Of a stretch of DNA of 64,000 nt, positions 7,463 through 15,427 are shown in pieces. The translations under genes were made by a program, and so were the position numbers. Below the pieces are notes generated by a model, which was not told the origin of the DNA, ran no database searches, and saw nothing but the letters and a program-made list of their open reading frames with translations. Origin of the DNA: a virus; the IMG/VR virus record IMGVR_UViG_3300008952_000015, positions 62,001 to 126,000 of that record. One strand, 5' to 3'. Each line of letters starts with the position of its first letter. Positions within the stretch are counted from its first letter, which is position 1.

Positions 7463-9775
7463 CTAGCTTTGGGGCGTTTGCTTTCTTGTCGTAGGAGTCT
7501 CTTGCTCTGCCTTCTGTCTGGCTTTCCATTCTGCGTACTGAGCCTCATTCCTTTCAAGCTCTACGGCCCTCAGGCCTTCCAACGCTTTCGATGCTTCGTC
7601 TAAGTAGGCATACTCTTTCTCTCTTGAATCTCGGAAGGCTGATGCAAACCCAGTCTGAGCCTCTGTATCAGACTCTATTGCCTGACCATACATATTGAAC
7701 CAATACTTCCAAGCCTCTTTAGCTTCATCTGTTTTCTGCTGTTCTACAATCCAGTTTCCTTCGGCTTCTGTAAGGTTTGATGGGCCTCCACCGCCATTTT
7801 CGGCGCTCACTCTTCTTCTTAACTCTAGCTCGACTATCCCTACCTGCTTTCCATCTCGTGACTTCGCCATAAAAAATGCGTTTCCAAGCTTAAATTGACC
7901 CTGTGATCCATCCCCTCTTGATACAAAGACTGTTCCGAGAGGATACTGTCCATCGGGACCTCTGGTAGCGCCTTTGGTCGCAACAAAGAATTTATTTAAA
8001 TCCATAAAGATCTTTTTGGACCCTGCTTCTTCTGGCTTTGAAGCCTCATCTGGCGTCTTAGCACGCGCTCTATCAATAGCCGAAAAAGTAAGCTTATCGG
8101 CCAAAGCTCCATCCTTATTGTCCACTCTAAAGGCTTGTATTACTTGCTTTTTAAGCCCATCTCTCTTCATAATTTCTACTACATCATCTTTAGACTGCTG
8201 CGTTAGCTCTCCCTCTGGACCTCGCTTAAAGGTATCAATCCGGCCCCATCTAGAAAGCAATTTGGTTCTCTCTGCTGCGACAGTCCCATCAGGATCATTA
8301 AGATATAGGTACTCGGTCAATAGCTCATCAGTAGGGGGAAGAGTCGCCTGTCCCTCAGACTCAGCTGGCTTTACAACCTTACCTTCAGAGGCCAAGTATT
8401 CTTTGCTCCATGCGTCCCATGCTTTTATCATGTACGAGTTGTTCCATCTGCCTTTATCGTCTAACGTGCGTCCTCCCCAATTCGGGATTTCAACCTTAGA
8501 TGCACCCTCTTTTCCATGAGTCTTAACGGCCCATTGTCGAAACTTAGTTCCGGTCGCTTCATTGTGAATCTTGCCGCCGGAATGAGCCTTCATATCAACC
8601 TTCGGCTTACTAGAGGTAGGCTTCTTTGTAGTAGCAGTATCACCTGTAGCAGTATCACCTGTAGCAGTATCACCTGCGGGGGTAGCCGTTTGCTCTGCAA
8701 AAGCCTTTGCTTCAGCTTCAGAGTTAAACCTCTTCTTCTCGCCTGTTACGGCGTTATGACCAAACCACATGTTGCTGCTTCTCTGATCATCAGGGCCTGT
8801 TCCTTCTCGCCAGTAATTGGCACTTTGTGTGGCGCTTGGCCTTCCCTTTGCACGGTCAGCAATCGCTGGTTCAGTATTGCCTGTAGCATACTTAGCTATC
8901 GGAGAAGTTCCTCTTGATGCACTCTTCCATATTCCGTCATCAGACTTGTATCCATAGTAGGTAAACATAGCTTTTGTGGCCGGATCAGACCATGAGCAAT
9001 TCTGGTCAGTGAAACATGAAGGGACGTTGTCGCAATCCCAGTCAGTAGGACATTTGCTTACATAGTATTCAACTCTATCAGGAAGTCTGTCAGTGGCGGG
9101 TTGTCGTTGTCTAAAGATATATGTTTTATTGTCAGACCAATCAAAATCGCCCTCTTCCTTTTGTCGGATTCTTTCTTGTTTCTTTGAATGTCCAGCCTTC
9201 TCTGCGTCATGTGCATTTTTCCACGCAGTAAAGAGATCAGAGTTTCGTTCCTTGATAAGCCACCAAGCAAGGGGTTGTTTGACCATGTAAGATTCTAATG
9301 AACCTTGGTGTCTTCTAAGAACAGGAACTATAGACTTGTAACTCCCAGTTTCACCAGGAGGCAGCTTCGGCAGTTCACTTCTATCCAACATGGCGTTTAA
9401 GGCCTCATCATAGGCTGCTTCTTTATCCTTAGGTGAAAAGTCTTTCCAGTTTGCTTGAGCGCCACGCAGCGTATTAAAAGCGTTCGTATAAACTTTTTTC
9501 ATCCAGTTAAAAGTATTCAGGACACCCGCTTTATCGGAGGACAGCCCGTGTTCGCTGTCGGAGTAAATATCATAATCTGCCCAAATATTCTTAACGAAAT
9601 CCTGATAGGCGGCATCACAGAGTTCGTAAAATTGCCTAATCAAAGCATTGTTTTGTGCCGTTAACCTAGCTGACTTAACGAGCCTCAATGCACTTACAGT
9701 CTCCGCTTGTTTTGTATGCCCTCGTTGTTCCAAGGCTTTCGCCAGTCTTCCTAATTCTCTTTGTTCTATATTCAT
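7463..9775 (-). CDS. large probable virion protein with N-terminal tag
   Basis: A 770-residue protein whose first 35 residues (GRLAKALEQRGHTKQAET) match the tag shared by about twelve proteins here. A central cysteine-containing block (DWDCDNVPSC) is followed by a low-complexity run with three GDTAT repeats at about 8633-8690 and a Lys/Ala-rich charged C-terminus ending QTPQS. It is rich in Trp, Tyr and Asp and has no transmembrane segment. Size, tag and neighbours suggest an internal or structural virion protein; no enzymatic motif is recognised. Confidence 0.75.
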   Translation of the reverse strand: MNIEQRELGRLAKALEQRGHTKQAETVSALRLVKSARLTAQNNALIRQFYELCDAAYQDFVKNIWADYDIYSDSEHGLSSDKAGVLNTFNWMKKVYTNAFNTLRGAQANWKDFSPKDKEAAYDEALNAMLDRSELPKLPPGETGSYKSIVPVLRRHQGSLESYMVKQPLAWWLIKERNSDLFTAWKNAHDAEKAGHSKKQERIRQKEEGDFDWSDNKTYIFRQRQPATDRLPDRVEYYVSKCPTDWDCDNVPSCFTDQNCSWSDPATKAMFTYYGYKSDDGIWKSASRGTSPIAKYATGNTEPAIADRAKGRPSATQSANYWREGTGPDDQRSSNMWFGHNAVTGEKKRFNSEAEAKAFAEQTATPAGDTATGDTATGDTATTKKPTSSKPKVDMKAHSGGKIHNEATGTKFRQWAVKTHGKEGASKVEIPNWGGRTLDDKGRWNNSYMIKAWDAWSKEYLASEGKVVKPAESEGQATLPPTDELLTEYLYLNDPDGTVAAERTKLLSRWGRIDTFKRGPEGELTQQSKDDVVEIMKRDGLKKQVIQAFRVDNKDGALADKLTFSAIDRARAKTPDEASKPEEAGSKKIFMDLNKFFVATKGATRGPDGQYPLGTVFVSRGDGSQGQFKLGNAFFMAKSRDGKQVGIVELELRRRVSAENGGGGPSNLTEAEGNWIVEQQKTDEAKEAWKYWFNMYGQAIESDTEAQTGFASAFRDSREKEYAYLDEASKALEGLRAVELERNEAQYAEWKARQKAEQETPTTRKQTPQS
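8633..8690 (-). repeat. 15-nt tandem repeat inside the 770-aa gene
   Basis: Three tandem copies of a 15-base unit (plus strand CACCTGTAGCAGTAT, third copy diverging) encode consecutive GDTAT pentapeptides, forming a flexible linker. Confidence 0.85.
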
Positions 9776-9796
9776 TATAACCCCTAAGTCCTTTTT

Positions 9797-10321
9797 TTAT
9801 TTTCTCTCAAATTTCCCGTCAAACGAGTTGAGAAAACTAAAGAAATCTTCAAACTCATTTTGTTCAAGAATATTAATAGGTTTATTATTACATCGTTCTA
9901 TATTAGCAGGTGGAGAAGACTCTTCTGATTCAATATTTGATTCTGCTCCAAAAAAACTCTCCGCAACTTCTTTGTCCTGTTGCTCATATTTGTCTCTTTG
10001 CCTATGAGATACGTCTTCACCGTGACTACCGTAAGGCACATCGAATAACCCATGAGCCTTCTTTCCTATTTCATCATCATCTGTAAAATTATTGCCCGGT
10101 TCGGGGTCGTCGGAATAGCTTATAATGCGCTGAGGCATCTTATCCTTAAGAACAACTCCTGTTTCATAGTTTCCAATTAAATCTATTATACTAAAAGCAT
10201 CATCATCAGAAGGACACTCCCCCTCTTTCGCATACTTAGCCAAGGCGCTCAGGAAGGCTGCCTCTTTATGAAACCCTTTTTTGTAAAGATATGCTTTCAA
10301 TTTTAAGAGTTTATCAAACAC
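9797..10321 (-). CDS. tag-bearing acidic hypothetical protein
   Basis: A 174-residue acidic protein. The N-terminus (LLKLKAYLYKKGFHKEAAFL) is a divergent member of the shared tag family. The remainder is Asp/Glu/Asn-rich and probably disordered, with no catalytic motif. It sits between two other tag-family genes, so a role inside the virion is the natural guess. Confidence 0.7.
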   Translation of the reverse strand: MFDKLLKLKAYLYKKGFHKEAAFLSALAKYAKEGECPSDDDAFSIIDLIGNYETGVVLKDKMPQRIISYSDDPEPGNNFTDDDEIGKKAHGLFDVPYGSHGEDVSHRQRDKYEQQDKEVAESFFGAESNIESEESSPPANIERCNNKPINILEQNEFEDFFSFLNSFDGKFERK

Positions 10322-10336
10322 GGCATCCTCAGCTAT

Positions 10337-10633
10337 TTAGCCTCGACTGACATTCCCGCCAGCAGTTAATGAGAACTCTCTTGAGATTCGCTTAGCCATT
10401 TCATTGATCCTATCAGAAGCAGTTGCCTCTACTGGCGCATCATCTATTGCAGCCTGATCTTTTACAGCTTGCTCAACCGTCTCTGTGGTTTCTGACTGCT
10501 CGTTCAATATGGCTTCCAACTCAGGAGGAATTTCCATTTCTGCACTCTTTAATATAGCATCAAGTCTATCTGCAAGATCGGAATGACCTAGCTTATCCAA
10601 GTGATTTGCTAATTTTATTATTTCTTTCTTCAT
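10337..10633 (-). CDS. possible in-frame internal gene product beginning with the tag
   Basis: ATG at 10633 is preceded by GGAG with 8-9 nt spacing (GGAGATATTAAA-ATG). From here the reading frame gives a 98-residue protein that starts MKKEIIKLANHLD, exactly like the other tag-family N-termini. The same frame is the C-terminal third of the peptidase-like gene. Either internal initiation or an old fusion explains this. Confidence 0.45.
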   Translation of the reverse strand: MKKEIIKLANHLDKLGHSDLADRLDAILKSAEMEIPPELEAILNEQSETTETVEQAVKDQAAIDDAPVEATASDRINEMAKRISREFSLTAGGNVSRG

Positions 10634-11149
10634 TTTAATATCTCCATTTTTAGATAATTCTAAAGGTGAAATTACCTTATTACTAACATTAGTAATAGAT
10701 GCTGGTCCAAAATTAGGAGTAAAAGCGTTCTCACGGGACTCAGCAACGCCCTCTCCTCCGGGGAAAGCCCCATCCTTATGATCATCAATATGAGCTAACT
10801 CGTGTATTAATGTTTTAGCAACCCCGTTCAAAATATCTTGAAACACTGGATCTGATTCATCCATCTGATTTATTTTAGACAGAATATCTTGGGGCCATTC
10901 CTTCTCAAGATTTGTAACTACTATATTTATAGTCTCTATGTTTCCATCATCGTTCGTATCTTCTGTTGTAACGTAGGCCTTTGCGTCAGGTGCTATACCT
11001 GGAGGCAAAGCTTGGTGAAACTTAAGTTTATCTCTGTTGCCTAACACGGCATGTACTGGGCCAGGAAGGTTTGTAATCTTCCTTAAACCGCCCTCTATCT
11101 TATCCCAATAACTTGGTCTTGCTATCTTTTTCATAAGCCTCTCACTCAT
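10337..11149 (-). CDS. HExxH metallopeptidase-like protein with internal tag
   Basis: A 270-residue protein. Residues 111-120 carry AKTLIHELAH and residues 121-124 IDDH, a zincin-type zinc site. Residues 173-204 contain the shared tag (IIKLANHLDKLGHSDLADRL), followed by an acidic tail. The tag begins at an internal Met173 preceded by its own Shine-Dalgarno, so a second product may be made from 10633. The enzyme could be a virion-assembly or ejected peptidase; its substrate is unknown. Confidence 0.75.
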   Translation of the reverse strand: MSERLMKKIARPSYWDKIEGGLRKITNLPGPVHAVLGNRDKLKFHQALPPGIAPDAKAYVTTEDTNDDGNIETINIVVTNLEKEWPQDILSKINQMDESDPVFQDILNGVAKTLIHELAHIDDHKDGAFPGGEGVAESRENAFTPNFGPASITNVSNKVISPLELSKNGDIKMKKEIIKLANHLDKLGHSDLADRLDAILKSAEMEIPPELEAILNEQSETTETVEQAVKDQAAIDDAPVEATASDRINEMAKRISREFSLTAGGNVSRG

Positions 11150-11163
11150 TTCTTAATTATACC

Positions 11164-11577
11164 TTAAAACTTTGGGATAAAAACCCTTGACTTTCGAGGC
11201 TTTTTATAATAGGTTGATGTTGTAATTATATCTATACCTTCGGGCCTTATTACAGAAAAGAAAAAATTAAATGCTTTTCTTGTTTTAACTTTCCTTATCT
11301 CTATCCAGCTTCTCTTTTTGGAATCTATACTTGATGTGTTTGAGACAAACATATGAACAACTCCATCAGCACTTACGGCAAAGTCTTGAGCTATAATGTC
11401 ATTAAGCTGCCTATTACTCAGGTCCTCTAGCATATCTCTTCTGTCCGACCAGAATTCATTAAAATACTTCCTATATTTAATTCTAGCAGTAGTAGATACA
11501 CGAATTGGAAGTCCGGTCCTCGGATCGGTTAGTGTCGCTTGCTCCATCCCTGCGTTCTTTATATGATCAGTCTTCAT
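11164..11577 (-). CDS. hypothetical basic protein
   Basis: A 137-residue basic protein ending in a Lys/Arg/aromatic-rich tail (YYKKPRKSRVFIPKF). No known family. The start at 11577 lies after the terminator at 11619-11648, yet no copy of the common promoter is seen between them, so its promoter is unknown. Confidence 0.7.
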   Translation of the reverse strand: MKTDHIKNAGMEQATLTDPRTGLPIRVSTTARIKYRKYFNEFWSDRRDMLEDLSNRQLNDIIAQDFAVSADGVVHMFVSNTSSIDSKKRSWIEIRKVKTRKAFNFFFSVIRPEGIDIITTSTYYKKPRKSRVFIPKF

Positions 11578-11618
11578 ACTCTGTCCTAAAGCTTACAGAA
11601 TATTACCTAATATTAGCA

Positions 11619-11648
11619 TAAAAAAAGCCCAACTAAAAAGTTGGGCTT
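11619..11648 (-). terminator. rho-independent terminator
   Basis: A perfect 10-bp stem (AAGCCCAACT / AGTTGGGCTT) with a 4-nt A loop is followed on the minus strand by a run of T. It ends the operon that begins near 13.1 kb. Confidence 0.9.
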
Positions 11649-11671
11649 AAATTAGACATATTAAATGTTTT

Positions 11672-11926
11672 TTATAAGGATACGAAATAAGCTAAAAACT
11701 TATACAGATCATCCTCTGTCTCTACCTTTAGGTCTTTTGGCATTTTCTCATACCCCGCCTTTACCATCTGAACATTATTATCAATATAATGTTGCTCAAC
11801 AAGCCCTCTTTCTACTGCCATTATAGATCCGTCAAAGCTGAGCTGTAACGTCGATAACTCGTCAAGGTCAATCTCTTTAAACCTATTTTTATGAAGTGGC
11901 ATATCCAGCCATACAAAATCAGACAT
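11672..11926 (-). CDS. small hypothetical protein
   Basis: An 84-residue soluble protein from ATG at 11926, which overlaps the upstream stop as ATGTCTGA. The two extra codons of the longer frame are unlikely. No recognised domain. Last gene before the terminator. Confidence 0.7.
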   Translation of the reverse strand: MSDFVWLDMPLHKNRFKEIDLDELSTLQLSFDGSIMAVERGLVEQHYIDNNVQMVKAGYEKMPKDLKVETEDDLYKFLAYFVSL

Positions 11927-12857
11927 TATCATACTCCAGCTTATCTTCCCATCTATCTTCGTTTTGTTTGGCAGCCTCTTTGTCTGCCTCTATCTGCTCA
12001 AGCCTTCTCTCTACACGTCGCTTGCCACGATATGATTCAGTTCCCATAAGTGAAGTAATTAAATACTCAGGCAAAGTATCTGCAAGCAGGATTATTACAT
12101 CATCATATTTAGAATCCGTAAATTGCAACAGAAGGTCATCGTAATTAAAATACTTCTCTTTGTTTTCAACCAAGCTCTTTAGACCTGCAACAGAAGAATC
12201 TGACGAGGCATCACTACGAATCTTTCGTGCGGTTTTCAGCGTTAAAAATCCAGACTCAACGTATTGGCTATACATAGCGCCCCTTGCTGCGTAACAAGGC
12301 TTTGTCTTTGAAAAGAATATCTCCTCTTCAGTAAGGTCTTTAAATGCAGTTGGAAGACTATTTGCATAGTTTTTAAGGATTTTTCTAAAAGTTTCTCTTA
12401 CATAATTATTATGTTTTTGAATCTCCCAAGTCTTGCTGAAGAGATTGTCCCACTTAAAACTGTCAACCATTCCTGCCGCAGCAATAGCATACCCTCTGTA
12501 TCCGTTCCAAATGTCGTGAGCAGAAGTGTTCTCTGTAAAAAGAGACTCCGCTAAATCCGCTATAGGCTTTTGCCAGTCAGGAATAGAGTATAGATTAAGA
12601 TCAATAGTCTCAGCATGTAACAGAATTGCATTTAAGAAATTCTCATCGCTCTCTACTGTAGCTCGCTTAACCTCTGGCAAAAGCATCTTACCATCTTTCA
12701 AGAGAAAGGTCTTTGCTGCAAGCAAGAGTCTTAGCTCAGGAGAGGGAGAGGGAGAGGTCGTACTTCTGGGGTTACGATAATGCCTAGAGTTAACATAGAA
12801 AAGCTTTCTTAAGCCTTGCTGCTGCATATACTCCATAGGTGTTAGGTCTTTAGTCAT
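11919..12857 (-). CDS. hypothetical helical protein with charged C-terminus
   Basis: A 312-residue protein from ATG at 12857 (AAGGAG upstream, overlapping the previous stop as ATGACTAA). It has a Pro/Ser stretch near residue 37 (TTSPSPSPE), helical repeats, and a C-terminal Arg/Glu-rich helix (GKRRVERRLEQIEADKE) that resembles the charged region of the 3259-4203 protein. Function unknown. Confidence 0.7.
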   Translation of the reverse strand: MTKDLTPMEYMQQQGLRKLFYVNSRHYRNPRSTTSPSPSPELRLLLAAKTFLLKDGKMLLPEVKRATVESDENFLNAILLHAETIDLNLYSIPDWQKPIADLAESLFTENTSAHDIWNGYRGYAIAAAGMVDSFKWDNLFSKTWEIQKHNNYVRETFRKILKNYANSLPTAFKDLTEEEIFFSKTKPCYAARGAMYSQYVESGFLTLKTARKIRSDASSDSSVAGLKSLVENKEKYFNYDDLLLQFTDSKYDDVIILLADTLPEYLITSLMGTESYRGKRRVERRLEQIEADKEAAKQNEDRWEDKLEYDNV

Positions 12858-13131
12858 TAGAAGACTCCTTGATCCACCTCTTAAATTCATCTAAGTGCAT
12901 ATTAATAATAGCTATTTTGACCTGATCGTTCAGGTGCTCCCAGGCATTAACTAGGGTAGAAAGAGGCAGCTCTATATATGCTTGATACATCTTCTTAGCC
13001 GTTTCATCATACTGTCTGTGACTGGCATTTACACCGACAGCTGTGAGGTAATTTACAACCTCTTCCTCGCTCATAATATCTTCTTGCACCTCTTCTGGTA
13101 CAACTTCTAAATTTTTAATCTCAGCTTGCAT
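12850..13131 (-). CDS. small acidic hypothetical protein
   Basis: A 93-residue helical protein starting at ATG 13131, where AAGGAG lies 9 nt upstream; the 15 additional codons of the longer frame have no ribosome site. No recognised domain. First gene after the promoter at 13192-13214. Confidence 0.65.
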   Translation of the reverse strand: MQAEIKNLEVVPEEVQEDIMSEEEVVNYLTAVGVNASHRQYDETAKKMYQAYIELPLSTLVNAWEHLNDQVKIAIINMHLDEFKRWIKESSND

Positions 13132-13191
13132 CGGTAACAACTCCTTTTTATCAATAAACCGTAGCCTTCGGAACATATTTCTTACAGATTA

Positions 13192-13214
13192 ATATAACTG
13201 GTGTAGATTTTTTT
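13192..13214 (-). promoter_or_regulatory. repeated phage promoter
   Basis: Minus strand reads AAATCTACACCAGTTATATTA. It follows the GroEL gene and heads the three-gene operon that ends at the 11.6-kb terminator. Confidence 0.6.
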
Positions 13215-13227
13215 TATAAAAGTTTAT

Positions 13228-14826
13228 CTACTCTTTTTCCTCATTTATCTCACATACCGTTACTTCGGTAGTTAAGAGAGTCCCACTTGCTGAAGCGGCA
13301 TTTTGAATAGCGGATCTAACTACCTTTACCGGATCTATAATACCTCCATCTACCATGTCTGCAACGAAAGCACCTTTAAGCGCATCAAAGCCACAGGCTT
13401 TGTTTTTGGAGGATATAATCTTCTCCATATAAGAGTGATATTCCTCTCCGGAATTCGCCAACACTTGCTTAAATGGAGCCTTTATTGCCTTAAGGATAAT
13501 GTCTACTCCTACTAACTCTTCAGTCATCATAGGCTCCTTTCTTAGAGCCGCCAGATCCTTTACACAGTGTAAGAGTGCTGCTCCACCACCCGGAACAATG
13601 CCTTCTTCTATTGCGGCTTTAACTGCATTTATTGCATCCTCTACTCGATCCTTCTTCTCCTTAACCTCAGACTCAGATAGACCTCCTACGCTCAAAACTG
13701 CAACAGCTCCAGATAATGAAGACAAACGCTGCTTTAATGCGGCGTGCTCATAAGCCTCTAGTGATTGGTTGGCCTGAGCTTTTATCTGCCTGACCCTTTC
13801 ACCTACTGCCTCCTGTGTTCCTGCTCCATCAATTATAGAAGTTAAGTCTCTTAATACCGCGACCTTTCTGGCTTGCCCAAGATCCTCTAAGGCCAAACCC
13901 CTCAGGCTTCCCGTTACCTCAGAGGTAAATAACTTGCCCCCACATACAACAGCTATATCTTCCATCATATCTTTTCTTATGTCACCAAACCCAGGCGCTC
14001 TAACAGCACAAGAAACCAAAGCTCCACGAGCCTTATTTAATACCAAGGTCTGCAAAGCTTCTCCCTCAACTGTCTGAGCGATAACAAGCAGCGTTCTTCC
14101 TTCTTCAGAAATTGCTTCAAGAATAGGAAGTAACTCAGACGTTGCAGATATTTTGCCATCGTATAATAGGATATATGGATTATCTAATTCACACGACAGT
14201 TTCTCTAAGTTGGTGGCAAAGGTAGGAGTTATATATCCTCTATCAAAATTCACTCCTTCCGTATAAGAAACAGAAGTCTCAAGGCCGGTCGCTTCTTCTA
14301 CAGAGATCATACCGTCATCACCTACGGCAGCTACGACAGAACCTATAAGGTTCCCTAGCTTTACATCATTATTTGCAGATATAACAGCAACACTATTAAT
14401 TAACTCTTCACTATCAACAGACTGGCTTATATCATTCAGCTTGGCTACGACAACATCGACAGCTTTATCTATACCTCTTTTTATAAGAACAGGATTGTGA
14501 CCAGCGGAAACCATCTTAGCCCCTTCTGTATATATAGCTTGAGCTAAAACAGTAGCCGTTGTAGTCCCATCACCAGCAGCGTTATTTGTCGCACTTGCAA
14601 CGCTCTTGATTAGCTCCGCTCCCATATTTTGAACTCTATCATTCAAAGTTATTGACCTAGCAACCGTAACTCCATCTTTAGTTATAAGCGGTGGCCCGAA
14701 CCTCCTTTCAATAGCGGCGTTTCTGCCCCTTGGTCCGAGAGTGGCCTTTACCGCATTAGCCAAAACATCAAGACCCTCTTGTAACCCTTGTCTTGCATCA
14801 GAACTAAATCGAACTTCTTTACCCAT
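13228..14826 (-). CDS. groEL: GroEL-type chaperonin
   Basis: A full-length 532-residue group I chaperonin from ATG at 14826 (GGAG 8 nt upstream). Landmarks are ATLGPRGRNAAI, the ATPase loop GDGTTTATVLAQ, EDAINAVKAAIEEGIVPGGG and DGGIIDPVKVVRSA. The Gly-Met tail of cellular GroEL is missing and the protein ends in EINEEKE. Chaperonin genes occur in a few large phages, where they fold phage proteins; no GroES or co-chaperonin is visible in the window. A 52-residue membrane peptide gene overlaps its start. Confidence 0.97.
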   Translation of the reverse strand: MGKEVRFSSDARQGLQEGLDVLANAVKATLGPRGRNAAIERRFGPPLITKDGVTVARSITLNDRVQNMGAELIKSVASATNNAAGDGTTTATVLAQAIYTEGAKMVSAGHNPVLIKRGIDKAVDVVVAKLNDISQSVDSEELINSVAVISANNDVKLGNLIGSVVAAVGDDGMISVEEATGLETSVSYTEGVNFDRGYITPTFATNLEKLSCELDNPYILLYDGKISATSELLPILEAISEEGRTLLVIAQTVEGEALQTLVLNKARGALVSCAVRAPGFGDIRKDMMEDIAVVCGGKLFTSEVTGSLRGLALEDLGQARKVAVLRDLTSIIDGAGTQEAVGERVRQIKAQANQSLEAYEHAALKQRLSSLSGAVAVLSVGGLSESEVKEKKDRVEDAINAVKAAIEEGIVPGGGAALLHCVKDLAALRKEPMMTEELVGVDIILKAIKAPFKQVLANSGEEYHSYMEKIISSKNKACGFDALKGAFVADMVDGGIIDPVKVVRSAIQNAASASGTLLTTEVTVCEINEEKE

Positions 14827-14977
14827 TTGTATCTCCATTATTCATTTTCTTAAAATCAACACCATCATTGATGGTATCATTAACCTTTGCAGCTATTAGA
14901 TAACCCATAAGAAAGAGTGATAGTACCAAAAATACTTGAAAACCAAGTATTATTTTGAACTGCAAATACTTCTCCAT
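14819..14977 (-). CDS. 52-aa single-pass membrane peptide upstream of groEL
   Basis: ATG at 14977 opens a 52-residue frame with one clear transmembrane segment (IILGFQVFLVLSLFLMGYLI). Its stop TAA lies within the GroEL start region (ATGGGTAAA), so translation is probably coupled. No family recognised. Confidence 0.6.
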   Translation of the reverse strand: MEKYLQFKIILGFQVFLVLSLFLMGYLIAAKVNDTINDGVDFKKMNNGDTNG

Positions 14978-15040
14978 GTAAACTATATTACCATTATAAC
15001 GGCTAAGTTACAAGTGCGTTTAGGTCTTTTTGACATCCAT

Positions 15041-15346
15041 CTATTCCTGGTCCTCATCTCTACACTCTTCAGTCTCTTTAGCCTTCTTTGCAGCTATCCT
15101 ATCGAGTCTCTTTATTCTTCCAGAAATTCTCTCTGCCGCAAAAACTACTTCATCCTCATCAAGTTCTTCCGCAAAGAAATAAAAGATAGCCTTCCCGCCA
15201 TCAGTTAAACCTGCCTCAATTTCTGCAACCTTCTGCTTAAGAGCCGAAAGATTTATCATATCTCTAAGCAATTCTTGACCAGCCTCAAGCACCTTTGGAT
15301 CGTCGGCCTTATCAATCATTGTTCTAAATTCATCAAGTTTACTCAT
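15041..15346 (-). CDS. acidic/basic helical hypothetical protein
   Basis: A 101-residue coiled-coil-prone protein from ATG at 15346 with AGGAG upstream. It ends in a charged KKAKETEECRDEDQE tail. It is divergent from the plus-strand gene at 15428. Confidence 0.7.
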   Translation of the reverse strand: MSKLDEFRTMIDKADDPKVLEAGQELLRDMINLSALKQKVAEIEAGLTDGGKAIFYFFAEELDEDEVVFAAERISGRIKRLDRIAAKKAKETEECRDEDQE

Positions 15347-15427
15347 CAAAAACTCCTGCTGTTTCATGGGTTATTTTACTACTAATATTAAAAATATAGT
15401 TAGTTTTCGTTACTTATGGAGAAAATT

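Noticed and set aside
7974-8917. Long plus-strand frames of 181 and 133 codons
   Set aside because: They lie opposite the 770-residue tagged gene and have serine/cysteine-rich shadow composition without ribosome sites.
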